Source: Sequoia sempervirens (Eukaryota > Streptophyta > Pinopsida > Cupressales > Cupressaceae). From it: DNA of 64,000 bases. Positions within the stretch are counted from its first letter, which is position 1. Each line of letters opens with the position of its first letter. Where the stretch lies: positions 248,001-312,000 of the forward strand of contig VDFB02262648.1 of the NCBI GenBank assembly GCA_007258455.2, read 5' to 3'. The notes under the pieces were generated by a model that was given only the letters and a program-made list of their open reading frames with translations, had not been told where the DNA came from and did no database searches. This document shows, piece after piece, positions 25,531-37,540 of the stretch. The position numbers and the translations under genes were made by a program.

Positions 25531-28500
25531 ATTTTCTCTCATGGAATGTTAGAGGTCTTACTGACCTCTCTAGAAAATATATTGTTAGAGATACTTTGAA
25601 AAAGTTGACTGGTATTAATATTCTGTGCCTCCAGGAAGTTAAAATTTCTAGTTTTTTGCTTGCTTCGGCTTGTCGGTCTATCTGGCCAGCTAGTTTTATG
25701 TTCAATACCACCCACGAGTCTGGGCGTGGAGGAGCTGTCACTCTTTTGTCTCCACAGTGGCACTCTAGCATGGTCGAACATGGGTCTGATCCCACGTAGT
25801 GGCTTGTTTGGAACCTGCTCAATATTGATAATCATTCTTTCAGGGTCATTAATGTTTATACCCCAAATGATGTTGTGGAGTGCTCTTTACTCTTGCAATG
25901 GATTGCTGACTCATTGTCGGTCGCCACCTAGATTTTATGTGGGGACTTCAACATGGTTGAGATGGCCTGTGATAAAGATGACATCCTGCCCTTTAGATGG
26001 GCAACTAGTGAATGTGAGGCATGGTTTTACATGCATAATAAATTGGGGCTTTTTAATCCCAATATTGGCCGCCACCATTCTCATTCTCCTTAGCACACTT
26101 GGTGCAATTTCAAGGATAGTTCTGATAGAATTTTTAAGCGCCTTGATCATGCCATGATCTTAGCACAATCATTCTTCTCCTTTGCTAGCTCTTCCCTTCT
26201 GATTAAGCCATTAATGGATGTGGCATTGTTTGATCACTTCCCCATCAGTTTTCACATTGAATGGGAGACTAGACAGCCTCACACATGCAAGACATAATTC
26301 TCCCTCAACACTTCTCTTCTCGGCCATAAGGCCACCCTGGCCCACATTCGTAGAATTTGGAACTTGGAATGTAGGCCAGCTCATAGTACTGGCTGGATTA
26401 CGTGGTGGAATGATGCCATCACCCGTACCGCTCGCTTCTTGTGCATTTATGGGCACTAGCTAGCCATCTTTTGTCGGTGGTCTTATGAGGCAACCATAGC
26501 TGATTTTCTCTCAGCCAACAAGGCCTTAGCAGCTAGACCTTTTTCTCCAACTTTGCAAGTTAAAGTTGTAGAATTACGGCACAAAAAGCAAGTTGCAGAC
26601 AACTACACCGCTAGAGCCACACAAATCAAGGCCCATTTGCACTAGCTCAAAATTGGTGATCATGCCTCTAAGTATTTTTTCTTGGCCTTGCATGCTAGGC
26701 ACTCCTCTCCAGGCATTAAAAAGATTAAAGATGGTGTACAGGTCCTTTTAGGGCTGCCTAACATTCTGTAGGATTTTGTGTGTCATTATGAGCAAGTTTT
26801 CACTACCCAAGACCCCACGCTTGAGCGCTAGTAGGCCCTCCAGGATTGCCTTGTTGTCATGCCGCATAGGTTGTCTGTAGCCCAAAAGAAATTTTGTGAC
26901 CAGTTGCTTACACTTGATGATCTGAAAGAGGCATTACATTCCATGGTAGATGATAAAGCCCCTGGGCTTGATGGCTTTCCCTGTGAATTTTACAAAGATC
27001 TCTGGGATTGTGTGGGTCCCGACTTGTTTTAGGTCTATTTAGAGGCTTTTCATTCTAATTTTTTAGGAGAGCTAATAAATAAAGAGAATATTAAGTTCAT
27101 ACCTAAAGCAGGTGATCCTGAGGATATTTGTAATTGGCGGCCTATTACGCTCCTTAATGTCTCTTATAAAATCATTGCTAAAGCTCTTGCTTTAAAAATC
27201 TGCCATCTTATGCCCCTCGTTGTGCATCCAGAGCAGACTGGGTTCATCAAATCTAGGTATATTCTAGATAAGATCATCTCCATCTGGGAAGGCATGGAGT
27301 GGGCCCAACACTCCAACCATAAAGCTTTATTTATCAAGATTGACTTTGCTAAAGCCTATGATCACATTGAATGGCCTTTCATTCTTGCCATGCTACAAGC
27401 TCTGGGTTTTGGGCCCAATTTTATTTAGTCTATTTGAATGCTCTTTGCGGATGCCTCGGCCTGCATCACCATCAATGGTCAACAGTTCTCTACCTTTGGC
27501 CTTTTTCGTTCCATTCAGCAGGGTTTCCCTTTGGCTCCCTCGCTATATGTGCTTGCCACTGAAGGGTTTGGTTATCTGTTGGCTAATGTGGCCTCTTTGC
27601 AATGCGTCAAAGGCATTTTGTCGCCGAATTCCTAGTTGCAATTGTTCAATGGGCACTTTGCGGATGATTCCTTTCTCACTCTCCTGGAGGAAGAGGAGAC
27701 CATTCATGAGGTGCTCTAGTGCCTTAATATGTTATGTCTTACATCTAGCTCTACCATTCAGTGGCACAAGATGCTTTGCTATCGACAGTCTGTCCTGCCT
27801 TGCCCTGCTTGGCTGCAACCTCTTAGCTGGAAGTGGATTAGGCCAGGAAAAATTTTCTAATTTTTGGGCATTCCTTTTGCTTTCCAACCTTCTTCGGTAG
27901 AGCTTTGGTAGGTTGTGCTTGCTCGGATGGAGAAAAAGATGACTTACAAGATCACCAAACCTCTTTCTTTGGCAGGGAAAATCTAGATTTGTTCTAAAAT
28001 TTTGGCCACTACCCATGTTTATTATTCTTCTTGTTGGGCGCCTTCTAAAGCTTCTTATAGCAAGCTTGAGAAATTGCTTCGTGATTTTCTTTGGGCCTCC
28101 TCTGATACTCATCATGGCTTCCACTATGTCACCTGGGATTTCTGTTGTCTCCCCAGGGACTCTGGAGGCTTGGGTTTGCTCTCTACCCAGAGGCAGGGAT
28201 TTGCTCTATATGTCAAATGGGTGATTCATGCTCTCATGGGTGACGAGGCTTGGAAAATTCTCCTTCGCCACTGCATTCAGTCTAGTTTCCCTACTAACAG
28301 ACCTACCTGGAAAGGAATTGGCCTCCAGACCCTTTTGGTTATGAAAGAGCCAGTTCAGATAATTGTTATGTTTGTTGCCAAAAGCATTTGGCGTGCCTGG
28401 GAATTTGTCAAACCCTAGCTCTGGTGGTCTGGCTCCGGCTTTTGGGATGGACTCTCCCTAAACCAGAACAATGTGTGGTGGTCGACCCTTTTTTCCAAAA

Positions 28501-29831
28501 ATGATCAGCCTTTGGCTAAAGTGCCTTGGCTTAAAGCTCTCATATTTCATAAGGGTATCCAAACCCTCCATCAACTTTTTCTCAGACCTGCCATGTGCAT
28601 CATGCATTGGGACGAGTTTCGTGCCTTATATAGTTTTCATAACCAGGACCGTGCTACTTTTGAAGGTCTAGTGAGTGCTATCCCAAACGAGATGCTTCAC
28701 AAAATTGGTATTCATGGGCCCAAACCATGGTGGAAAGACTGGAAATGGTACCCAGATACTCCTTTGAGAAATTACAAGCCTCAGCTTGGCTACAAGTGGC
28801 TTTCGCCTCACTTTCCCATGATCTAGAGTCTGAATCAGAGGTGGTTACTCCAATCTCTGGCTCCTGTCTAGCATAAATGATTTTCCAACACTTGGTCTGC
28901 AAGTGTTGAGCCGAAGCTCGCCCATTTTTCCTTGAGTATTCTTTTCCAGGGCTTGCCGGTGGGCTCTCGGCTTGTTCATTTGGGGGTTCCAGACCCTTGA
29001 TGCCCGTTCTGTGGGCAGTCTAAGACTTTTAAACATCTCTTTTGGTTTTTCCCTTGGTCCCAGCAGTATTGGACCTAGATACATGATTTTTTTTGGCCAT
29101 TTCAGCCAGAGCCATTCTCTTGGCACATGATTCTGCTAGGGGATTCGCCCAGATTCCCAGTAAAGTATACCCAGCTTTGGCACACTTTCAGGGTGGAAAT
29201 CCTTTTTACTATTTGGAAGGATAGAAATGCTTGCATATTTGCTCATTCTCAAATGGATTGTCAAATTTCTATATATTCTAAAGTTGTTATTTGCTCTAAT
29301 ATATTATTTCAAATACAGGTGCAAGCCAATAAAGTGGCATTAGAAGTTGCTCACCTCTAGGTTCTCTTGGATCATTGGGGAAATGCCCCATGCACTGTGG
29401 CCCGGGTCACTGACTCAACCTCCTCCTCCTACCACCAGTCGCCCTCTTGGGGCCGGCAGTGGAGTGGTTTCGATTGCCCTTGCTCTCAGCCTCCACCTCA
29501 GCGGGACTCTCACCCCCCTCAACTTGCTCGCTCTCCTTCGTCGTGGGCTGGCCAGGGGTGGTTCTCTGGTGGGCTATCAGGGAGTGGTGGCGGTTGGTCC
29601 TCTGATGATGCTCCTGCTCCTGGTACTACCTCTGGTTCTGGTTGGCTAGATACAAGTAAATTCTTTCTGTGGCTGGCCCTTGCAATCTCGCCTCGGCGTG
29701 AGGAAGAAGTTAAAGAAAAAAATGACGATGGTTGGGCTCCTCTTGACGTCAATCCTAACCCCGCTGATGTATGGGGGAAGAAGGATGACAGAGATCCTCC
29801 TGGCTCTACTGGCACTGCCTTGGCCGCTTAA
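25527..29831 (+). pseudogene. LINE ORF2 (endonuclease and reverse transcriptase)
   Basis: One frame of 1434 codons. The N-terminal APE-like endonuclease shows SWNVRG (residues 5-10), LQEVK (E37), GDFNM near residue 137 and FDHFPI near 236. It would nick target DNA. The reverse transcriptase follows, with DDKAPGLDGFP, NWRPITLLN, FAKAYDHIEW, QGFPLAPSL and the catalytic FADD at 27657-27668. The C-terminal region has a CPFCG zinc-binding-like motif near 29000 and a G/S/P-rich tail. I count 24 in-frame stops (19 TAG, 3 TGA, 2 TAA) and no frameshift. Each stop can be reached from Q or W by one C-to-T or G-to-A change. It cannot make an active protein. Stops at 25797, 25929 and 26091 are the first three. 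Confidence 0.9.
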
Positions 29832-30261
29832 TGGCTATTTTTTAATATTTGTTATTTTGGATTTCTGGGCTTGGCCCATGATTTTTTGATTTTCTAGGCT
29901 CTGCCCATGTGACCTTTGGGGTGTGCTTTCTTACCACCCAATTTTTTTTTGTGAATATGTATTTAATCTCTTTATTAATATAGATTAGAGGCTTATTCAT
30001 CAAAAAGAAAAATTAAATACTTTTAGAAATCCGTATGTGTTTCTAAAAGGTATTTAATTTTTTAAATAAATGACTCGTACGTGTTATAAAATGCATACGT
30101 TTTATAATGCGTACACTTTTTTTAGTACATCCTTTTTTTTTTACGCTTAGGTACCCAAAGCATAATGCATACACATTTTTTAATAACGCGTACAAGTTTT
30201 TTATGGGATTTTTTTGGCTGAAACTTCCCCTCTTCGTGGACTCAACTTCTTGCTTTTACCC

Positions 30262-31640
30262 TATTGCACTAATATTATCACACGTATAGGAATAGGTTCA
30301 TCATAAACCACCTTTATATCCTTCAAATTCCACTTCGTCCAAAGCACCTGGGTGCAACAAGACACTACAACAATATATTCAACTTCTACTATGAACAAGG
30401 ACGCTAAGTCCTGCTTCTTACTAAACCAAGAGAACAATTTGTCTCCAAAGAAAAATGCACTTCCACTGGTGCTCCTCTAGTCATCTACACATCCTTCCTA
30501 ATTAGTATCCATATAATCACTCAAAGAAAAAAATTCATCCTTCTTATACCACAAACCATAATTTGGAGTTCCCTTCAAGTATTTAAATATTATTTTCACT
30601 TCCTTCTGATGACTTTTCTTAGGATTAGATTGAAATATGGAAACCAAACATACTTCATGCATAATATCAAGTTTAGAAGCAGTTAAGTACAATAGTCCTC
30701 TAATCATGGACCTATAAAGAGTCTAATCAACCTCCAAAGACTAATTAGTTTTTCTCAAGTGACAACTAGTCACCATAGGAGTACTTGTTTATAATCCTCC
30801 ATGCCAAACATTTTCAACATATCCCTTACACACTTAGCCTGAGAAATAAAGATACCATCATTTAACTTAACAATTTGAAGTCTAAGGAAGAAAGACAACT
30901 CACCAATCATAGACATCTCAAACTCTTTATGCATCTCTTCTACAAACCTCTTACACATATCATCATCTCCACCAAAGATGATGTCATTGACATATACAAC
31001 CATAATCAACAACTTGTCTTCCTAGACCTTAATGTAGAGATTACTATCTTTAGTACCTTTCTTGAATCCTTGCTAAAGTAAGTACTTATCCAACCAAGCA
31101 TACCAAGCTCTAGGAGCTTGCTTAAGTCCATACAAAGTTTTCTTGAGTTTGCACACCATATATGGATCTTTTGATAACTAGAAACCATTTGGTTTCTCAA
31201 TATATACATCTTCCTCTAAATCACCATTTAAGAAGGTTGACTTGACATTCATCTGATAGACTTTGAAATTCTTGTGAGCAACAAAGGAAAGAAACATCCT
31301 TAGTACCTCCATTCTAGCTACCAGAGAAAAATTTTCCTCAAAATTAATAGTTTCAACTTGTGAATAACCCTTACATACCAATCTTTATTTTTTCCTTACA
31401 ACTTCACCATCTTCATTCATCTTGTTTTGGAACACCCACTTTGTTCCTATAGCATTCTTATCAACCGGTCTGGGAACCAATTCCCATGTTTGATTCATTT
31501 CTATCTGATCTAATTCCTCTTCCATTGCCTTTATCCAACCATGATCTTTTCTAGCATTAACAAAGTTATTGGGCTCTACCTTTTATAGTAAACAAAAATT
31601 TACTTGCTCACTTTACTTTGCAAACCTTCTCCTAGTCAAC
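30262..31640 (-). pseudogene. Copia reverse transcriptase and N-terminal RNase H
   Basis: In element orientation: GTKWVFQNK near 31430, VCKGYSQ, the segment FKVYQMNVKSTFLNGDLEEDVYIEKP split here as FKVYQMNVKS and TFLNGDLEED (31381-31180), [12 protein letters not shown], then YVNDIIFGG at 30970-30994. Further on come GLLYLTASKLDIMH and an RNase H start reading STSG, FFGDKLFSW and SKKQ, ending CDNISAI at the insertion point (30262). This is the RVT_2 domain followed by RNase H. It is broken by several frameshifts and stops. The catalytic YVDD motif reads YVND (30983-30994), a G-to-A change that removes a metal-binding aspartate. Confidence 0.85.
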
Positions 31641-32451
31641 ACACCTTCATTCTTGTCTCCAATAATCTGACTTACAAAATGATTCTTTTGAAAATATTTT
31701 TCTAGAGTCTTGGGAGCCTTCACTAGTTATGGTTCCTTCTCTTATTTCTCTTCTTCTTCTTCAATGGAGGGAGACATATCAAATTTGCAAAACTTTGGCT
31801 CTTGTGTGATCTGACACAAATATTCATCTACCTTAACATTTTTTCTTTCAATCATCTTTCCCAATCTCTTACAGTAGCATCTAGATAGGCCTTGCTTTTG
31901 GTGGAGTAACCAAGAAAGATGGCTTCATCACACCTTGAATCAAACTTTCCAAGGTCTTATTCATCTTTCCTGATCTAACATTTTCTACCAAAAATTTTAA
32001 AGTATCTAATAGTGGGAGGCCTACCATTTCCCAATCTCTTACAATAGCATCTAGATAGGCCTTGCTTTTGGTGGAGTAACCAAGAAAGATGGCTTCATCA
32101 CACCTTGAATCAAACTTTCCAAGGTCTTCTTCATCTCTCCTGATGTAACATTTGCTACCAAAAGTTTTAAAGTATCTAATAGTGGGAGGCCTACCATACC
32201 ATAGCTCATAGGGGTTCTTAGTGCTATCAACCCTCAACTGTAATTTTTAAGAAAATAGACAGCAGTGTGAACTGCTTCATTCCAATATGTATATCAGGCA
32301 TATCAAAATCTTTCAATACAGTTTTAGCCATCTCTTGGATAGACTTGTTCTTCCTCTCCACTACCTTGTTCTATTGAGGGGTTATGGGAGCATAAATATG
32401 TCTCCTAATACCATTATTTTTATAAAAAAATTTCAAATTCATTCGAAGTAA
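31641..32451 (-). pseudogene. Copia integrase C-terminal part
   Basis: In element orientation this continues the integrase after the foldback insertion: SNEFEIF, NGIRRHIYAPITPQ, then KVVERKNKSIQEMAKT with the third catalytic residue (E, near 32356), then NPYELWYGRPPTIRYFKTFGSKCYI and DEAIFLGYS, typical of the copia integrase core end. A 170-bp tandem duplication (31860-32199) repeats part of this and disrupts the frame. Stop codons interrupt it, for example after TPQ. Confidence 0.8.
31860..32199 (-). repeat. 170-bp tandem duplication in copia integrase
   Basis: 31860-32029 and 32030-32199 are near-identical head-to-tail copies starting CCCAATCTCTTACA. They differ at a few positions (for example TTATTCATCTTTCC against TTCTTCATCTCTCC). 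170 is not a multiple of three, so the duplication shifts the frame. It arose after the element had inserted or at its end of life. Confidence 0.9.
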
Positions 32452-33689
32452 GGGTAAGTGCATGGATCTATGACACAATTTTGGCTCTTAAGATACCACT
32501 TTTTTCTGAAATCAGCAAAATCTAATTTGCACCAGAAAATGACAACAGTTATGCTCAAAATTTCAAGATACAACAAGAAAAAAAGTTAAAGTGCTCCAAG
32601 TCTAGTTTCTAAGCTGCTATTTTTTTTTAAATTAATGAAGATTAAGGGTCTCAAAAAGGGGGGTGCCCAAAACAGGTCCTTTTTTATTAAAAAAAACAAC
32701 ATAGCGCCTGAGGGCTCCCCATTTTTAATTAATTTTTTTTTAGAATTTCAAAAATACCAATAGTGATAAATTAGCTAACACCATGTAGTTTATCCTCCTT
32801 TTAGATAATTTTTTTAATGAATATATAATATTTTATGAATTTTCAAAGTGGACACATCCTGAAAAGCTGAAATTTGAGCGTGCTCCCCCCTAAATTTTTT
32901 AAAAACTAATCAAAAATTGAATTTTTTTTCATCATGTGTAGAATGGAGTCTAGTTTCAAAAAAAAAAAAATTGTTTCACATTTCGATGAATGAGTAAAAA
33001 TCTATCGTAAAACTAGCACATGTTGGTTTTTGACCAAAAACGAAGGAATTTACAATAGAATTCATGGATCAAAACCTTAACTAAATCAAAATAAAAAAAG
33101 AATTATATATTTAGATAGCTAAGAGAGAGGTTAACGCTATCATATTTTTTTATAAACTTACATTGAAAGACGTGCAAATGAGACAAGGAGCACAGACGAA
33201 AAAAGAGGAAATTTGGAAAATCATGTCAATTAACACGTCTTTTGCATGAAAGGGTTGTCCAAACCTATGGGTCAGATGCCCAATGCAAAATCCAACCCAT
33301 TGAGTTGGTACTTCCCAATGCAACCTATTTGGCGCATGCCAAATGGGTTGCTTCATTTGGAGAGCGCCAAATTTGGCACTCGCCAAATGTAATTCATGAC
33401 TTTTGGAATGCATTTCTCTAAACTCTTTGATTTTCTCTTTCTTTGCCAGGGAAACTATGTACATGAAATAAACATTTGAGTATAAGTTTACATTTACATA
33501 TGGACATTTACTTTCTTATACTTTAAGTTATATTTCATGTATATAGGAAGGATGTTTGAGAGTGGTTTCAGATCTGCAGGAGTTATAATGCAAATTCTAG
33601 TTTTTGGAAGATTTCAAAAAAAATTAGACTTAGTCAAATTTTAGTAATCAGCATGTCAAATTTCAGTAATCAGGAGGTCAAATTTCATC

Positions 33690-35040
33690 TTTCTCTCTCT
33701 ATGTCACTCATTTTCATCTCTTATTCTCTAGACCTCTCTCTCTCACTATCTTCATCCCTTTATTTGACACTCTCTCCCTTGAACTCAAGAATTACATCTC
33801 TACATGTCCATCTCTCTCTCCTTCCCTCTCTAATATCTATCTCCCTCCCTCCCTCCTTCCCTCTCTACATTTATCTATCTCCCCTCCCTCTCCTTTTATC
33901 TCTATATATCTCTCTCTACTCTCTATATCACCTCTCTCTATAACTACCTATCCCTCTCTCCCTCTCTCTCTTTTCTCTCTCTCTTTGCTTTCTCTTTCTC
34001 TCCTTCCCTCTCTACTCTCTATCTCACCATTCTCTCTCTCCTTCCCTCTCTAGTTCTCTCTATCATACCTCTCTCTCCTTCCCTCCCTCCCACTCTAATT
34101 TTCTCTATCTCCCCCTCTCTCTCTCCTTCCCTTTCTACTTCTCTCGATCTCACCTCTCTTTCTCCCCTTCTCTCTCTCCCTCTCCCTCTCTCTTCCTTTC
34201 ACCCACCTTTTCTATCTACTTCTCACTATCTAACCTATCCCTCTTTCTCTCTCCCCCTCCTTCCCTCTCAATCTCTCCACCTTCCTCCTTACCTCTCTAC
34301 TTCTCTCTCCATCACACATCTTTATCACCTATCTGACTTATCTCTCTCCCCTTCCCTCTCTACTCTCTTTCTCTCTATCTCACCTCTCTCTCCCTACCTA
34401 TCCCTCCCTCCTCTCTATTATCTCTCTCTCCCTCCTTACCTCTTCCTCCCTCTATCCTTCCCTCTATACTTCTCTTTATATAATCCTCCCTCCATCTACC
34501 TAGACCTCTCTCTTATTTTGTCTCACCTCTCTCTCCATCCCTACCTCTCCCTCTATCTCTCCTTTCATATATATTTCTCTTTATATCCCCCTCCCTCTCC
34601 TTACCTACCCTTCTCTCTATTGCTCTCTCTCACCTCTCTCTCTAAATCCTTATCTCTCCATTGATCCCTACCTCTCCATCCATCTCTCCTTCCCTCTCTA
34701 CTTCTCTATATCTCCCCTCCCTCTCTCTACCTACCTCTGTCTCTACATCCCTACCTTTCCATCACACATTCCCTCTCTACTTATCTCTACCTATCTATCC
34801 CTCTATACCTCATTCTCTCTCTACCCTTAACCCTTTATCCTCTACCCTCTACCCTATGTCTCTCTCCCACTCCCTCCCTCTCTCTCTCACTGAATCCCTC
34901 TATCTCTCCCCCATCTACCCTAAATCCTTAAACCCTCTAACCTCTACCCTCTCTCTCTCAAGTCTCTCCCTCCTACCCCATCTCCATCTCTCAAGTCTCT
35001 CTCTCTCTCTCACTCCCTTTATCTCTCTCCCCTCTACCCT
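33690..35040 (+). repeat. CT-rich polypyrimidine tract
   Basis: About 1.35 kb of irregular CTCTCT, CCCTCC and CTTCC, almost free of purines on the plus strand apart from scattered A and rare G. It mirrors the GA-rich tract at 37541-39230. The translated S/L/P-rich frames (for example 34661-35071) are not genes. Confidence 0.9.
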
Positions 35041-36480
35041 TAACCCTAAACCCTATACCCTAAACACTTAAACCCTCTACCCTCTACCATTAACCCTATA
35101 CCCTCTATCTCTCTCCCACTCCCTCTCTCTATCTCTCAAGTATCTCCCTCCTACCCCTTCTCCCTTTCTAAGGTCTCTCTCTCTCTCAGTCACTTCCTCT
35201 ATCTCTCTCCCCTCTACCCTCTCTCTCTCTCAAGTGTCTCCCTCATACCCCCTCTCCCTCTCTCAGGTATCTCTCTCTCTCTCACTCACTCCCTCTATCT
35301 CTTTCCCCTCTACCCTTAACCCTTAAACCCTCTACCCTCTACCATTAACCCTCTACCCTCTATCTCTCCCACTCCATCTCTCTCTCAAGTCTCTCCCTCC
35401 TACGCCCTCTCCCTCTCTCAGGTCTCTCTCTCTCTCTCAGTTAATCCCTCTTTCTCTCTCTCCTCTACCCTTAACCTTAAACCCTCTACCCTCTACCCTT
35501 AACTCTGTCTCCCTCTATCTCTCTCCCACTCCTTCCCTCTCCCTCTCTCAAGTCTCTCCCTCCTAGCGCAACTCCCTCTCTTAGGTCTCTCTCTCACTCA
35601 CTCCCTCTATCTCTCTCCCCTCTACCCTTAACCCTCTACCCTCTACCCTTAACCCTATACCATCAAACCTCAAACCCTTAAACACTCAACCCTAAACCCT
35701 AAACCCTCTACCCTCTACCCTCAACCCTAATACATCAACCCTTAAACCCTTAAACCCAATTAAACTCTCTACCTTAATCCCTCAACCCTCAACCCTTTAT
35801 CCCTCAACCCTTAAACCCTCAACCTTCAACCCTCTACCCTTAAACCCTAAACCCTCAACCCATATACCCTCTACCCTATATGTTGGACTCTAAACTCTAA
35901 TCCATCAACCCTATACCCTCAACCCTCAACCTTAAACACTCAAACCTCAACCCTTAAACCCTAAACCCTTAAAACCTCAACCCTATATGTCCTCAACACT
36001 ATATCCTCAATTCTCAACCCTCTACCCTATACATTGGATCATCAACCCTCATATATCTATGTCCCTCCCTCCTCTTATCTCCTTCTCTCTATCGCTTCTC
36101 CCTCCATATCTCCCTCCATCCTTCCCTCCATCTCTACCCTAATCCCTTAATCCTATACCCTGAACCTTTAAACCCTTAAACACTCAACCCTAAACCCTAA
36201 ACCCTAAACCCTTCACCCTTCACCCTTAACCCTTAACCCTTAAACCTGAAACCCTTAAACCTAAAAACCTTAAACCCTCTACCCTCTACCCTCAACCCTA
36301 TACCCTCAACCCCTAAACCCTTAAAACCAAGTGAGCTCTCTACCCTAATCCCTCAACCCTTAAACCCTCAACCCTCTACCCTCTACCCTCAACCCTCAAC
36401 CCTTAAACCCTAATCCATCAACCTCTATACCCTTTACCCTATACATTGAGCCCTCAACCCTAATAACTCAACCCTCTATC
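35041..36480 (+). repeat. Telomere-like CCCTAA/CTACCCT repeats
   Basis: Arrays of CTACCCT, CAACCCT, TTAAACCCT and CCCTAAA, interspersed with CT-rich segments. A short exact run of the plant telomeric heptamer CCCTAAA occurs near 36187-36212. The motif grades into the neighbouring CT tract without a sharp border, which suggests that one evolved from the other by repeat mutation. Confidence 0.85.
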
Positions 36481-37145
36481 CTCTAGAGAGAAGTAGAGAG
36501 TCTAGGGATGGAGGGAGAGGAAAGGAGGAGATAGAGGTGAGTGTGTGTGAGGGAGATGGGGTAGGAGGGAGAGGGTTGAGAAAGAGAGAGGAGGGAGTGG
36601 GAGAGAGATAGAGTGAGGGAGGGTTAAGGGTATAGGGTAGAGGGTTTAAGGGTTAAGGTTTTGGGGTTTAGGGTAGAGGGTTAAGGGTTTATGGGTTTAG
36701 GGTTTAAGGGTTAAGGGTAGAGGGTAGAGGGGAGAGAGATAGAGGGAGTGAGTGAGTGAGTGAGAGAGACCTGAGAGAGAGAGAGGGGTAGGATGGAGAG
36801 AATTGAGAGAGAGAGGTAGAGAGTGGGAGAGAGATAGAGGTACATAGGGTTTAAGGGTTTAGTGTTTAAGGGTTAAGGGTTTAGGGTTAAGGGTAGAGGG
36901 GAGAGAGATAGAGAGAGTGACTAAGAGAGAGAGAGACCTAAGAGAGGGAGAGGGGGTAGGAGGGAGATATTTGAGAGAGAGAGAGGGAGTGGGAGAGAGA
37001 TAGAGGGTAGAGGGTTTAAGGGTTTAAGGATTAAGGGTAGAGGGTTAAGGGTTAAGGATAGAGGGGATAGAGATAGGAGTGAGAGAGAGAGACCCAAGAG
37101 AGGGAGAGGGGTAGGAGGGAGAGACTTGAGAGAGAGAGAGGGAGG
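36481..37145 (-). repeat. Mirrored telomere-like and GA-rich repeats
   Basis: Here the purine-rich strand is on top: GGGTTTAGGG, GGGTAGAGGG and GAGAGA. This is the complement of the types at 33690-36480. The switch of strand at about 36485 is the approximate centre of the palindromic organisation. Confidence 0.85.
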
Positions 37146-37380
37146 GGAGATATAGATACTCTCCCTCTTACCTCCCTCTCTCTCTCACGACTCTCCCTCT
37201 CTTAGGTATCTCTCCCTCTCTCACCTATACATTGGACTTTCAAACCTAATCCTTCAACCATATACCCTCAAACTTATACCCTAAACCCTCTACCCTCAAC
37301 CCTAAGCCCTTAAGCCCTAAACCGTTAAACCTTCTACCCTCTACCCTCAACTCAATACCCTCTACCATCAACCCTATACC

Positions 37381-37412
<32 letters not shown>

Positions 37413-37540
37413 ACCATCAACCATCAACCATCAACCATCAACCATCAACCCTCAACCCTCAACCCTCAACCATCAACCCTTAAACCCTCTACCCTATACA
37501 TTAAATCCTCAACCCTCAATCCTTAATCCCTCAACCCTAG
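37146..37540 (+). repeat. CCCTCAA-type telomere-like repeats
   Basis: The strand switches back to the pyrimidine-rich side: CTCTCCCTCT, then CCCTCAA and CATCAAC heptamers in tandem around 37380-37470. Confidence 0.85.

Larger units (their letters stand above)
24150..30012 (+). mobile_element. L1-type LINE, full length but inactive
   Basis: A two-ORF non-LTR retrotransposon, visibly GC-richer than its surroundings. The order is 5' leader, ORF1 (24297-25530), ORF2 (25527-29831), then a short 3' UTR ending near 30012 in CTTATTCATCAAAAAG, like other plant L1 ends. The 5' limit is approximate; I place it where the GC-richer leader begins. I did not find a convincing target-site duplication. The closest is an AAATTAA-like match near 24096 and 30012, which is too AT-rich to trust. 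It lies inside the TIR element 23175-30261. Confidence 0.85.
23175..30261. mobile_element. TIR element inserted in copia RNase H, carrying a LINE
   Basis: The ends are inverted repeats of about 26 bp with a few mismatches: left GGGCTGATGCAAGAAG at 23175, right (reverse complement) GGGTAAAAGCAAGAAG at 30261. Both continue as GTTGRGTCCAC. TATT is present on both sides (23171-23174 and 30262-30265) but only once in the uninterrupted copia reading frame, so it is the apparent target duplication. Without the LINE the element would be about 1.2 kb and non-coding. A short GGG terminus with a 4-bp duplication does not match a superfamily I can name with confidence. 23200-24100 and 30013-30230 are its AT-rich flanks and contain no gene. 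Confidence 0.75.

Noticed and set aside
37376..37475. CRISPR-like array of short direct repeats
   Set aside because: CCCTCAA and CATCAAC heptamers in tandem without spacers; a simple repeat in plant DNA.
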